Positions 23,081-31,842 of a stretch of DNA of 64,000 nucleotides are shown one piece after another. The translations under genes were made by a program, and so were the position numbers. Below the pieces are notes generated by a model. It searched no databases. It was not told the origin of the DNA and saw only the letters and a list, made by a program, of their open reading frames with translations. The stretch lies in contig JADJUS010000004.1 in NCBI GenBank assembly GCA_016716905.1, positions 1,054,001 through 1,118,000 of the forward strand, given 5' to 3'. The DNA comes from Acidobacteriota bacterium. Its GTDB lineage: Bacteria; Acidobacteriota; Vicinamibacteria; Vicinamibacterales; SCN-69-37. Numbering within the stretch: position 1 is the stretch's first letter; each line of letters starts with the position of its first letter.

Positions 23081-25306
23081 ATGATGAACCATGGGGAGGC
23101 CGGTCGGCAAGCCGCACGCGCCGGTCTGTGTGGCGCCTGCCGTCATGCGCGGTGGATCCAGAACGATCGCGGCTCCAGCTTCCTGCGATGCGGCTGGTCG
23201 GATATCGACCCGCATTTCCCGAAGTTCCCCGTGCTGCCTGTGCGCCACTGTAAAATAGCCGCAATGCATACCATTTCGCCCGCGCGCCTCAAGCCAGGCG
23301 TGTCTTCTGCCGACATTCCTGCCCCCGCTCCACAGGCGGCCGGTTCCACCACGCTCATTCGCGGCCGCGCACTGATCATCTGGGATCCCAAGGCGCCGGT
23401 GGGCACCAAGAAGCTCGACGCCATCGACACCGACCAGATCACGCCCGCCACCGACTGCGTGTCAGAGAGCCTGGAGACCCTGGACGAACGGTGGAAAGCC
23501 GGCTCGTTCCGCCACCTGATGCCCGACTTCCGGGCGCGCGTGCATCGGGGCGAGACGTTTCTCATCGCCGGCGATCGCTTCGCCATTGGCTCCTCGCGCG
23601 AAATGAGCCCTGCCGGACTCAAGGGGGTCGCCGAAGAGGTGGGGCTTGAGCTGGTCATCATCGCCGGCAACAACATGGGCGACATCTTCCGCCGCAACGC
23701 CTTCAACCTCGGCCTGCACGTGGTGCAGTGTCCCGAGGCCGTGGCCGAAGCGAAGGATGGCGACGAGTTCACGTTTGACCCCGTGTCGCGAGCGATCGCG
23801 AACGTCACCCAGGGCAAGGGCTACGTGCCGGTGCCGCTGTCGGTGAAGGAAGAGGAAATCCGTCGAGGCGGCGGCATCTTCGCCGTCGGACGCCGCGAGT
23901 TTCGGCGCTCGGTGGAGACTCCACCCTCGCTGGACTGGGCAGACGAGGCGATGGCCCGTGGCATGACCACTACGGAGCAGATCATCTGGGCCCATCGCGT
24001 CGATCGCGATCTGACGCGTGCCGACTTCAAGCCTGGTGCCACGCTCCGGGCCTATGCAGACCTGCTGCCGGCCTCCGATGGCACCGCGCCATTCTCCATT
24101 CACACGTTCAACCAGATTACGGGCGGCCGGACGATTGACCCGCGACAAGCGGCGGTAGCGAACGACCACTTCGTTTTCACGGGCAAAGACGAGGACGATA
24201 AGCAGACGTCCATCGGCCGGGCGTTCGCGAAGTTCCACGGCATGGAAAAGCCGTACTACGCCACGCCCGGCGATGGCATCTTCCACTTCTATTTCCCCGA
24301 GCAGGGGCTCGTAATGCCCGGGCAATTCATTCCGGGCGCCGACTCGCACAGCCGCGCGTACGGGGCCTACGGTGCGGTGGGCATCGGCGTGGGATCAACA
24401 ACCCTGGGCTTCGGCTGGTCCACCGGCTACATCTACTTCACCCTGGCGAAACAGCGCCGCGTCTCGTTTGTGGGCCGCCTGAACCCGTGGGTCGGCGGCA
24501 AGGATGTGGTGCTTGAACTGTTGCGGCGGTGGGGCGCCAAACAGTCGCAGGGCATGTCGGTGGAGTTCGTGGATGCCGCGCGCCAACTGCCGATGGTGTC
24601 GCGCAACACCATTGCGAACATGATGGCCGAGGCTGAGGCGCTCAACGGGATTTTCGCCCCGGACGAAACCACGCGTGAGTGGTATCGCGCCAAGGGCATT
24701 ACGGATCTGCCGTACCCGATGATTACGCCTGGCGCCGACGCGGTGTACGAGATCGACGAGGTGTTCGATTTGTCGGAGGTCGCTCCGATGATCGCCAAGC
24801 CGTTCAGCCCCGGCAATGCCTTTCACGCCGGCGACGTGGCGCGTGAGCGCCTCACCTTCGACAAGGCCATGATCGGGTCGTGCACCAACGGCAGCTACGA
24901 CGACCTGCTGCAGGCCGCGCTGGTCCTGCGCGCAGCGCGTGGCCTCGGCCGGGTCAAGGCCGCCACCGAGTTCAAGGTGTTCCCGGGCAGCAGCGGCGTG
25001 GGCAGGCAGATCGAAACGCCGGACGCGCGCCTGGCCGGCGAGTCGATCGCCGACGTGTTCCGCTCAGTTGGCGCAGTCATTCGGCAGTCCTGGTGTGGCC
25101 CCTGCTTCGGTCAGGGCGAAGACGCGCTGTCGCCAGGCCAGCGCGCCATCACCTCCTTCAACCGCAACTGGCAAAATCGCATGGGTTTTGGCGGCGAGGG
25201 CTTCCTCGCATCGCCTTCGGTCGTCGCCGCGTCTGCGATGCTCGGCTATATGGGAGGGCCGGAGGAGCTCGGGATTTCCTGGAATCCGCACACGTTCGCG
25301 ATTTAA
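23081..25306 (+). CDS. Aconitase/IPM-dehydratase family hydro-lyase, swivel domain first, with N-terminal Cys-rich domain
   Basis: About 741 residues. Residues 1-60 hold C-x2-C ... C ... C (LCGACRHARW, FLRCGWSD, FPVLPVRHC), a small domain I know as free-standing proteins; it is in frame here, but a second start (ATG 23264, MHTISPARLKPG) would exclude it. A LeuD-like swivel domain follows (GDRFAIGSSREMSPAGLKGV), then the catalytic domains with HTFNQITGGRTI, PGADSHSRAYGAYGAVGIGV and the 4Fe-4S ligands Cys601 (GSCTNGSY), Cys672 and Cys675 (WCGPCFG). Swivel-first order resembles AcnB without its HEAT-like domain, not AcnA. Substrate (citrate, isopropylmalate, homocitrate or another) cannot be fixed from sequence. 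Its stop overlaps the operator-like repeat of the toxin-antitoxin pair. Confidence 0.82.
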   Translation: MMNHGEAGRQAARAGLCGACRHARWIQNDRGSSFLRCGWSDIDPHFPKFPVLPVRHCKIAAMHTISPARLKPGVSSADIPAPAPQAAGSTTLIRGRALIIWDPKAPVGTKKLDAIDTDQITPATDCVSESLETLDERWKAGSFRHLMPDFRARVHRGETFLIAGDRFAIGSSREMSPAGLKGVAEEVGLELVIIAGNNMGDIFRRNAFNLGLHVVQCPEAVAEAKDGDEFTFDPVSRAIANVTQGKGYVPVPLSVKEEEIRRGGGIFAVGRREFRRSVETPPSLDWADEAMARGMTTTEQIIWAHRVDRDLTRADFKPGATLRAYADLLPASDGTAPFSIHTFNQITGGRTIDPRQAAVANDHFVFTGKDEDDKQTSIGRAFAKFHGMEKPYYATPGDGIFHFYFPEQGLVMPGQFIPGADSHSRAYGAYGAVGIGVGSTTLGFGWSTGYIYFTLAKQRRVSFVGRLNPWVGGKDVVLELLRRWGAKQSQGMSVEFVDAARQLPMVSRNTIANMMAEAEALNGIFAPDETTREWYRAKGITDLPYPMITPGADAVYEIDEVFDLSEVAPMIAKPFSPGNAFHAGDVARERLTFDKAMIGSCTNGSYDDLLQAALVLRAARGLGRVKAATEFKVFPGSSGVGRQIETPDARLAGESIADVFRSVGAVIRQSWCGPCFGQGEDALSPGQRAITSFNRNWQNRMGFGGEGFLASPSVVAASAMLGYMGGPEELGISWNPHTFAI

Positions 25307-25326
25307 TGTAGTAACATATCTACATT
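25305..25326. promoter_or_regulatory. Operator-like inverted repeat of the Phd/VapC module
   Basis: AATGTAG-8-CTACATT, perfect 7-base arms, lies directly against the antitoxin ATG (25327) and overlaps the stop codon of the upstream hydro-lyase. This is AT-rich against a GC-rich background. Phd-type antitoxins autoregulate by binding such palindromes, so this is the likely operator. There is no room for a Shine-Dalgarno, which suggests a leaderless mRNA. Confidence 0.7.
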
Positions 25327-25602
25327 ATGACGAAGCCCGGGAGGCGCACGGCGATCACCACGCTGTCCAGTCGGGATTTCAACCAGCGCGCCAGTGAGGC
25401 CAAGAAGGCGGCCGACAAGGGGCCGGTCTTTATTACCGACCGTGGTCGTCCGGCCCATGTTCTCCTGAGCATCGAAGACTATCGCAGGTTGGCCGGAGGG
25501 CGAGTCACTTTGGCCCAGGCGGTGGCGCAGCCAGGCGCGGCGGACGTCGATTTTGATCCGCCGAGGTTGGCAGACCTCCATCGCCTTCCCGACCTGTCCT
25601 GA
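25327..25602 (+). CDS. Antitoxin of the Phd/YefM family
   Basis: 91 residues. The N-terminal Phd/YefM fold is seen in TTLSSRDFNQRASEAKKAAD and VFITDRGRPAHVLLSIEDYR; the acidic/hydrophobic C-terminal tail would wrap the toxin. The gene overlaps the toxin start by 1 base (TGATG). It is expected to neutralise the PIN-domain toxin and repress its own operon through the palindrome just upstream. ATG 25327 is the only early start. Confidence 0.92.
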   Translation: MTKPGRRTAITTLSSRDFNQRASEAKKAADKGPVFITDRGRPAHVLLSIEDYRRLAGGRVTLAQAVAQPGAADVDFDPPRLADLHRLPDLS

Positions 25603-26018
25603 TGTTTCTGCTCGACACCAACGTTGTGTCGGAATTGCGGCGGCCCGACAAGGCGGACGCGCGCGTTTTAGGATGGGCCGCCGCATCGCCGGTAGCCGAC
25701 TTCTTTCTCTCGGTCATTTCCGTGCTCGAACTGGAACTCGGCGTGCTGATGTTGGAGCGACGGGATCCGGCTCAGGGCCTGGTGCTTCGCGCCTGGCTGG
25801 ACGGCCAGATTCTGCCGCAGTTCGAGGGGCGGATCCTCCCGGTAGATACGGCGGTCGCCCTGCAGTGTGCCGGCCTGTACGTGCCCGATCCCCGGTCGCA
25901 TCGTGATGCGATGATTGCCGCCACAGCCCTGGTGCACAAAATGACGGTGGCCACCAGGAACGTGTCAGACTTCGCGCCGACAGGCGTGCGAACGTTCAAC
26001 CCGTGGACTGAAGGCTGA
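25602..26018 (+). CDS. vapC: Toxin VapC, PIN-domain ribonuclease
   Basis: 138 residues with the four conserved PIN acidic residues: Asp5 (LLDTNVVSEL), Glu43/Glu45 (VLELELG), Asp102 (HRDAMIAATAL) and Asp123 (TRNVSDF). PIN toxins cleave RNA, usually tRNA or rRNA, in a Mg-dependent way. Expressed with the overlapping Phd-type antitoxin. All active-site residues are present, so the module looks functional. The beta-helix gene starts 4 bases downstream. Confidence 0.93.
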   Translation: MFLLDTNVVSELRRPDKADARVLGWAAASPVADFFLSVISVLELELGVLMLERRDPAQGLVLRAWLDGQILPQFEGRILPVDTAVALQCAGLYVPDPRSHRDAMIAATALVHKMTVATRNVSDFAPTGVRTFNPWTEG

Positions 26019-26022
26019 AAAA

Positions 26023-28179
26023 ATGATCCGACTTGTCCTGATTGGCATCCTCGCTGTCACATCTCTGTCGGCCGCGGCAGGGCAGTCAGAAACTGTCCTG
26101 ACACCCGGTCTGGTGATCAGTTCGAACACCAAAGTGAAGCCTGGCGTGTATCGCTTGCCTGGCGCCGACGGAAAATCTGCGGTCGTCGTGCGCGGCACCA
26201 ATGTGACCCTCGACCTCACAGGGGTCGTCATCGAAGGCGGCGAACCGTTCGCCGATCCGGACGGTTACGTCGGCACCGGTATCGAGGTCGACGGCGGGAG
26301 TCGCGTCACGATAAAGGGTGGGGCCATTCGCGGATACAAGGTCGCCGTGCTCGCGCGCAAGTCGCCGTTCCTGCATTTGACGGGTCTGGATCTCAGTTAC
26401 AACTGGAAGCAGCGTCTCTGGTCGGGCATCGAAAAAGAAAGCCTCGTGGACTGGATGTCGTACCACAACAACGAGAAGGACGAATGGTTGCGCTTCGGCG
26501 CTGCCATCTACCTCAGCGAGTGTGATGACGCAGAGATCGATCACAGCCGGGCGACCCAGGGTCAGAACGGCCTGATGGTCACGCGATCGGCGCGGCTCAA
26601 GATCTGGAACAACGATTTTTCGTACCTGTCATCGATCGGCCTCGGCATGTATCGCACCACCGACAGCGTGGTGGCGCACAACAAGTTCGACTACGCGGTG
26701 CGCGGCTACAGTCACGGCTTCTACTTCCGCGGCCAGGACTCCACCGGCATCCTGATGTACGAACAGTCCAGCCGCAATACGTTCCACCACAACTCTGCCA
26801 CGCACGGCGGCGACGGCCTGTTCATGTGGGCGGGCCAGACCACGATGGACACCGGACAGGGCGGCGCAAACGACAACGTCTTCTTCGAGAACGACTTCAG
26901 TCACGCCGTGGCCAACGGCATTGAGGTCACCTTCAGCCGCAACCGCTTCATCGGCAACCGTGTGGACGATTGCTGGCATGGGGTCTGGGGCGGCTACAGC
27001 TACGACACCGAGTTCCTGAACAACTCGTTCGCCGGGAACGATGAAGCCATCGCCATCGAGCACGGCCAGAACATCGCCATCGCCGGCAACACCTTCAAAG
27101 GCGACAAGGTCGCCCTGCGTCTGTGGGCCAACGCCACGCAGGATCCCAATTGGGGGTATGCCAAGTTCCGCGACACCCGCAGTCGCGACTACCGCATCAC
27201 GGGCAACACGTTCGAGAATCACGGCACACTCCTCGACGCGATCAGGACCAGTGGTCTGCACCTCTCAAAAAATGCCGTGCGCGGCACCATGGGCGCGCTC
27301 ATGAAAGGCGGCTCCGACGTCGACGGGCTGCAGTGGGACGCCGCGCCGGCCTCCACGACGGTTCAGCGTGAAGTGGTGCCAACCCCGGCCACGTGGTTGC
27401 CGCTGGCTGGCGGCATGAACGCCCTCCTGCCTGAAGGCGCGCGCCGCGGCCGATCCACCATCATCGTGGACGAATGGGGACCGTACGACTACCGCCATCC
27501 CAAGCTGTGGCCGGTGGGGAAGGCGACCGACCGGCCTTTGAAGCTGCGCGTACTCGGCCCGGCGGGGCAGTGGAAGCTGGTCTCAGCTCGCGGTGGCGCG
27601 GTCGATACCAGCGCCGGCGCCATGGGCGCTGAAGTCGTGGTGACGCCGACGGGTGAGGGCCTCGACCTGCGCCTGGAGTTCGAATACCTCGGTGCGGAAG
27701 TCGTGGACCCGCGTGGCCGGAAGACGCCTGCCGGGCAGCCTCACCGTTTCGTCTACGAGCAGTTCGAGCCCGCCATCGCCTGGAATACCCGCTGGTGGAC
27801 CTGGGACGAGAAGGCCGACCCGCTCAAGGCACCCCAGGCGTTTGCAGCCCGGCTCAATGAGCCTCCCACGAAGACCGAGGTGGTGCCCCGCTTTGACCTC
27901 ATCAGCGGCCGCCTGATGATGCCCGATCTGCCCGCCGATCGGCTCGCCATGCGCGCAGAAGGGACCGTGACTCTTCCGGCCGGCAACTACGAACTCGTGA
28001 CCATCACCGATGACGGCATTCGGGTCTGGATCGACGACAAGATGGTGCTGGAGCGTTGGGACATCCATGGGTCGGAGGTCGATCGGGTACCATTACCGGC
28101 CGGGCGTCATCGGATCCGCCTTGAGTACTTCGAAGCGACCGGCTGGGCCGAACTGAAAGTCATGATCAAGCGCCGGTAG
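26023..28179 (+). CDS. Exported right-handed beta-helix (NosD-like) protein with C-terminal PA14-like domain
   Basis: 718 residues with a signal peptide (RLVLIGILAVTSLSAAAG). Residues about 60-420 show repeated beta-helix coils with many Asn-rich turns (LTGLDLSYNW, NGLMVTRSARLKIWNNDFSY, NRFIGNRVDDCWHGVWGG, NIAIAGNTFKGDKVALRLW), the pattern of carbohydrate-binding or carbohydrate-cleaving beta-helix proteins. The last 80 residues (AGNYELVTITDDGIRVWIDD, HRIRLEYFEATGWAELKV) match a PA14-type carbohydrate-binding domain. A role in binding or cleaving polysaccharide outside the cytoplasm is likely; no catalytic site recognised. Confidence 0.85.
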   Translation: MIRLVLIGILAVTSLSAAAGQSETVLTPGLVISSNTKVKPGVYRLPGADGKSAVVVRGTNVTLDLTGVVIEGGEPFADPDGYVGTGIEVDGGSRVTIKGGAIRGYKVAVLARKSPFLHLTGLDLSYNWKQRLWSGIEKESLVDWMSYHNNEKDEWLRFGAAIYLSECDDAEIDHSRATQGQNGLMVTRSARLKIWNNDFSYLSSIGLGMYRTTDSVVAHNKFDYAVRGYSHGFYFRGQDSTGILMYEQSSRNTFHHNSATHGGDGLFMWAGQTTMDTGQGGANDNVFFENDFSHAVANGIEVTFSRNRFIGNRVDDCWHGVWGGYSYDTEFLNNSFAGNDEAIAIEHGQNIAIAGNTFKGDKVALRLWANATQDPNWGYAKFRDTRSRDYRITGNTFENHGTLLDAIRTSGLHLSKNAVRGTMGALMKGGSDVDGLQWDAAPASTTVQREVVPTPATWLPLAGGMNALLPEGARRGRSTIIVDEWGPYDYRHPKLWPVGKATDRPLKLRVLGPAGQWKLVSARGGAVDTSAGAMGAEVVVTPTGEGLDLRLEFEYLGAEVVDPRGRKTPAGQPHRFVYEQFEPAIAWNTRWWTWDEKADPLKAPQAFAARLNEPPTKTEVVPRFDLISGRLMMPDLPADRLAMRAEGTVTLPAGNYELVTITDDGIRVWIDDKMVLERWDIHGSEVDRVPLPAGRHRIRLEYFEATGWAELKVMIKRR

Positions 28180-28205
28180 GCGTTTCGCACCCGAGCACAC
28201 AACCT

Positions 28206-28949
28206 ATGGAAATGTTCACGTCGCCAGAACTGTTGATTGCCCTCGTCACCCTGACGTTCCTCGAGATTGTCCTGGGAGTCGACAACGTCATCTTTATCTC
28301 GATTCTCTCGGGCAAGTTGCCGAAGGACCAGCAGAAACGCGCGCGTCGTGTCGGTCTGATGGCCGCCATGGTCATGCGCATCGCGCTGTTGTTTTCGCTC
28401 TCGTGGATGGCGCGCCTGACCGCGCCGTTATTCACGATTCTTGAGCAGAGCTTTTCGGGCCGCGACCTGATCCTTGTTGGCGGCGGTTTGTTCCTGTTGG
28501 CGAAGGCCACCTACGAGATTCACGACAAACTCGAAGGGGAAGAAGGCCATGCCTCCGGCAAGGCCGCAGCGACGTTCGCCAGCGTGATCACCCAGGTGAT
28601 GCTCCTCGACATCGTGTTTTCACTCGATTCGGTTATCACCGCGATCGGCATGTCCGAGAACCTGATGGTGATGGTGACGGCCGTGGTGCTGGCGGTCCTG
28701 GTGATGCTGGTCGCTGCCGAACCTATTTCGGATTTCGTTGAACTCCATCCCACGGTCAAGATTCTCGCCCTGTCATTCCTCTTGTTGATTGGGCTGTCGC
28801 TCGTGGCCGATGGATTCGGGCAGCACATCTCGAAGGGCTACATCTACTTTGCGATGGGCTTCTCGGTGTTCGTCGAGTTCATCAACATCCGCATCAAGAG
28901 CCGGCGCAAGGTGAAGCCGGTGGAACTCCGGCACAACTACCCGGACTAA
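28206..28949 (+). CDS. TerC family integral membrane protein
   Basis: 247 residues with seven predicted membrane segments. The TerC signature with acidic membrane residues is clear: LTFLEIVLGVDNVIFISILS and the mirror segment VMLLDIVFSLDSVITAIGMS, with Arg-rich loops between. TerC/Alx-type proteins are implicated in Mn2+ export and metal loading of exported proteins; tellurite resistance is the historical name. Stands alone between the beta-helix gene and a hairpin repeat. Confidence 0.92.
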   Translation: MEMFTSPELLIALVTLTFLEIVLGVDNVIFISILSGKLPKDQQKRARRVGLMAAMVMRIALLFSLSWMARLTAPLFTILEQSFSGRDLILVGGGLFLLAKATYEIHDKLEGEEGHASGKAAATFASVITQVMLLDIVFSLDSVITAIGMSENLMVMVTAVVLAVLVMLVAAEPISDFVELHPTVKILALSFLLLIGLSLVADGFGQHISKGYIYFAMGFSVFVEFINIRIKSRRKVKPVELRHNYPD

Positions 28950-28956
28950 AGCCTCG

Positions 28957-29109
28957 GCCTTGAAGAGCAGGCCGAGCTACGAAATGCCGGCCAGAGCCGC
29001 GGCCTTGAGACCCAGGCCGCGCTACGAGATGCCGACGCGCTTGAAACCAACGCGCGCCACGAGAGTCGGGTACTCGTAGCGCGGCCTGGGTCTCAAGGCC
29101 GCGGCTCTT
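28957..29109. repeat. Hairpin repeat, CTTGAGACCCAGGCC family, with 36-bp perfect arms
   Basis: The arm at 28993-29028 (AGAGCCGCGGCCTTGAGACC...) is repeated exactly in inverse at 29073-29108. Inside is a smaller variant with GCGCTTGAAACCAACGCGCG. A related half unit (CGGCCTTGAAGAGCAGGCCG) precedes it at 28956-28975. The right arm ends on the first base of the cysNC stop codon. It lies between convergent terC and cysNC and could terminate both. Confidence 0.95.
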
Positions 29110-30937
29110 ACAAGTGCAGGTACCGGATCACCATCTCCGCGGCGTCGTCGGCGGAGGTTACCCGGGTGTCGATGGTGAGCTCAGGGGCGCCCGGCGCCTC
29201 GTACGGGGCCGTGACGCCGGTGAACTGGTCGAGCCGGCCGTCGGCGGAGCGCGCATAGAGGCCCTTCGGGTCGCGCGCGCGGCACGTCTCGACGTCGGCC
29301 TGCACAAACACTTCAACGAAGCGTCCGGCGGGCACGAGTCCCCTGACCCGCGCCCGGTCTGCAGCATACGGCGACACAAACGCGCAGAGGACGATGGCGC
29401 CCTGTTCAAAGAAGAGGCGGGCGACTTCGCCGGCGCGCCGGATGTTTTCGGCCCGGTCGGCAGGCGAGAACCCGAGATCGCCGCACAAGCCGTGACGCAG
29501 TTGGTCGCCATCGAGGAGCATGGTGCGCCGGCCCGCTTCAAATAGCCGGCGCTCTACGGCTCGGGCGATGGTGGTCTTGCCGGCGCCCGACATGCCCGTG
29601 AGCCACACGACTGCGGCCCGGTGGCCCTGCTGGCCCTCCCGTTCCTCGCGCGCAATGTTCCATCCCTCCCAGGTCACCCCAGCCGACACCTGTGTGTCGA
29701 CCTGCGTCTCGCCGCGGATCATGCCCGCCGCCACGGTGGCGTTGGTCGCCGGGTCAATCAGGATGAATGAACCGGTCGCGGAGTTGAGGCGATAGGAGTC
29801 AAAGAAGATCGGGTCGGCGGTCGTGATCTCCACGCGGCCAATTTCGTTCATCGAGAGCGTCTGCGCGGCGTCGCGATGCAGAGTGTCCACGTTGACGCGG
29901 TACTCCACGAGGTCAATCACCGCCTGCACCCGGCGGGTCGTGTGCGCCAGGATGTAAGGGCGCCCGGGCACCAGCGGCGTGGCGTCCATCCAGCACAGGT
30001 ACGCGTCCACGCGGCGCGCCACGGTCGGCAGATTCTTCCGGCGCACGATCATGTCACCGCGCGAGATGTCGATTTCCTCGGTCGTGGTCAGCACCACGGC
30101 ATCGCCGGCTGCGGCCATCGGCTGCGGGCCGTCCAGCGTTTCCACAGACTTGATACGGGTGGTCAGCCCCGAGGGCAACACCACGACCTCGTCTCCGGCG
30201 GAAACCGACCCCGACACCGCCGTTCCAGCGAAGCCGCGGAATTCCTGATGCGGCCGAATCACACACTGCACGGGAAACCGGAAATCGATCGCGTTGCGCC
30301 TGGCATTCCCCGTCACCGTCTCGAGCTTGGTCAACAAGGGGCCACCCCGGTACCACGGCATGCGGGTAGACGGTTCGACGACGTTGTCGCCTTCGAGGGC
30401 GGAGAGGGGAATGTAGGTGATGTCCTTGACGGTCAGCTTGGCCGCGAACACGCCGAAGTCCCTGACGATGTCGTCGTAGACCGACTCGGCGAAGCCCACC
30501 AGATCCATCTTGTTGACCGCCACCACCATGTGCGGGATGCCGAGCAGCGACGTGATAAACGCGTGGCGCCTCGACTGGGTCTGCACCCCGCGACTCGCGT
30601 CCACAAGTACCACCGCCAGGTCGGCCGTGGATGCGCCAGTGATCATGTTGCGCGTGTACTGCACGTGGCCGGGCGTGTCGGCGATGATGAATTTGCGTCG
30701 CGGCGTGGCGAAGTAGCGGTAGGCGACGTCAATGGTGATCTTCTGTTCCCGCTCGGCTCGCAGCCCGTCGGTGAGCAGCGCGAGGTTCATCCGATCCTCG
30801 CCGAGCCGGCGGCTGGCGCCTGCCACGGCTTCGAGTTGGTCTTCGAAGATGGATTTCGTGTCGTAAAGCAGCCGCCCGATCAGGGTGCTCTTGCCGTCGT
30901 CCACGCTGCCGGCGGTGGTGAAGCGAAGCAGGTCCAT
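29108..30937 (-). CDS. cysNC: Bifunctional sulfate adenylyltransferase subunit 1 / adenylylsulfate kinase CysNC
   Basis: 609 residues. The N-terminal GTPase half drives ATP sulfurylase: P-loop GSVDDGKSTL (10-19), DTPGHVQYTRNM (G3), NKMD (G4), then EF-Tu-like beta-barrels. The C-terminal half is APS kinase, with P-loop GMSGAGKTT at about 446-454, DGDQLRHGLCGDLGF and CRARDPKGLYARS. Together with CysD it converts sulfate plus ATP to APS and PPi, then APS to PAPS. It overlaps the cysD stop by 1 base (TGATG). Transcribed hppA-cysD-cysNC. Confidence 0.96.
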   Translation of the reverse strand: MDLLRFTTAGSVDDGKSTLIGRLLYDTKSIFEDQLEAVAGASRRLGEDRMNLALLTDGLRAEREQKITIDVAYRYFATPRRKFIIADTPGHVQYTRNMITGASTADLAVVLVDASRGVQTQSRRHAFITSLLGIPHMVVAVNKMDLVGFAESVYDDIVRDFGVFAAKLTVKDITYIPLSALEGDNVVEPSTRMPWYRGGPLLTKLETVTGNARRNAIDFRFPVQCVIRPHQEFRGFAGTAVSGSVSAGDEVVVLPSGLTTRIKSVETLDGPQPMAAAGDAVVLTTTEEIDISRGDMIVRRKNLPTVARRVDAYLCWMDATPLVPGRPYILAHTTRRVQAVIDLVEYRVNVDTLHRDAAQTLSMNEIGRVEITTADPIFFDSYRLNSATGSFILIDPATNATVAAGMIRGETQVDTQVSAGVTWEGWNIAREEREGQQGHRAAVVWLTGMSGAGKTTIARAVERRLFEAGRRTMLLDGDQLRHGLCGDLGFSPADRAENIRRAGEVARLFFEQGAIVLCAFVSPYAADRARVRGLVPAGRFVEVFVQADVETCRARDPKGLYARSADGRLDQFTGVTAPYEAPGAPELTIDTRVTSADDAAEMVIRYLHL

Positions 30938-31842
30938 CAGAAATAACCCTGCCGTTTCCGGTCTTCCATGGCGGTGTCGGAGCGCTGGTCGTCAGCCCGG
31001 CCACCGCGTTCGGTCAGGCGTGCCGCAGCCGTCTCCAGGATGATGTCGGCCACACTCGCTGCCGTGGATTCCACGGCGCCCGTGCAGGTGGCATCACCCA
31101 CCGTGCGGAAACGGACCGTACGCATCGACACACGTTCGTCAGACTGGACCTGGATGTGCGGTGTCTTTGCGAGCAACGTGCCGGCTCGTTCCAGCACTTC
31201 GCGCTCGTGGGCGAAGTACAGATCCGGCAAGGGAATGCGCTCGGCCTCGATGTATTTCCAGATATCGAGCTCGGTCCAGTTGGAAAGCGGGAAGACACGG
31301 AAATGCTCGCCCGGGTTCTTGCGCCCGTTGTACAGGTTCCACAATTCCGGGCGCTGGTTCTTGGGGTCCCACTGGCCGAAGGCGTCACGATGTGAGAAGA
31401 AGCGCTCTTTCGCGCGTGCCTTCTCCTCATCGCGCCGTGCTCCGCCCACGGCGGCATCCAGGCCCAGTTCCTTGATGGCATCCAGCAACGTGGTGGTCTG
31501 GAGCGCGTTCCGGCTGGCGGCGGGCCCGGTCTCTTCCTGCACCCGGCCTTGATCGATTGAGTCCTGGACGCGCCGCACCACAAGCGTGCAGCCCATCTGC
31601 GCCACGAACCGGTCGCGGAAGGTCAGGGTCTCAGGGAAGTTGTGTCCCGTGTCGATGTGGAGCAGCGGGAACGGCACCGGGCCCGGCGCAAAGGCCTTGC
31701 GGGCGAGCCACGTAGCCACGACCGAGTCTTTGCCGCCTGAAAACAGGAGGGCAGGCCGCTCAAATTGCGCCGCCACTTCCCGGAGGACGTGGACAGCTTC
31801 GCTTTCGAGCAGCGGCAGATGTCCGCGGTCTGACCCCGACAT
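30937..31842 (-). CDS. cysD: Sulfate adenylyltransferase subunit 2 CysD
   Basis: 301 residues, catalytic ATP-pyrophosphatase-fold subunit of ATP sulfurylase. Visible motifs: LLFSGGKDSVV (PP-loop SGGKDS), PFPLLHIDTGHNFPET, VGGARRDEEKARAKER and NWTELDIWKYIE. Makes APS and PPi from sulfate and ATP with CysN. The start codon directly follows the hppA stop (TAA-ATG, zero spacing), so translation is almost certainly coupled to the pyrophosphatase. Confidence 0.96.
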   Translation of the reverse strand: MSGSDRGHLPLLESEAVHVLREVAAQFERPALLFSGGKDSVVATWLARKAFAPGPVPFPLLHIDTGHNFPETLTFRDRFVAQMGCTLVVRRVQDSIDQGRVQEETGPAASRNALQTTTLLDAIKELGLDAAVGGARRDEEKARAKERFFSHRDAFGQWDPKNQRPELWNLYNGRKNPGEHFRVFPLSNWTELDIWKYIEAERIPLPDLYFAHEREVLERAGTLLAKTPHIQVQSDERVSMRTVRFRTVGDATCTGAVESTAASVADIILETAAARLTERGGRADDQRSDTAMEDRKRQGYF

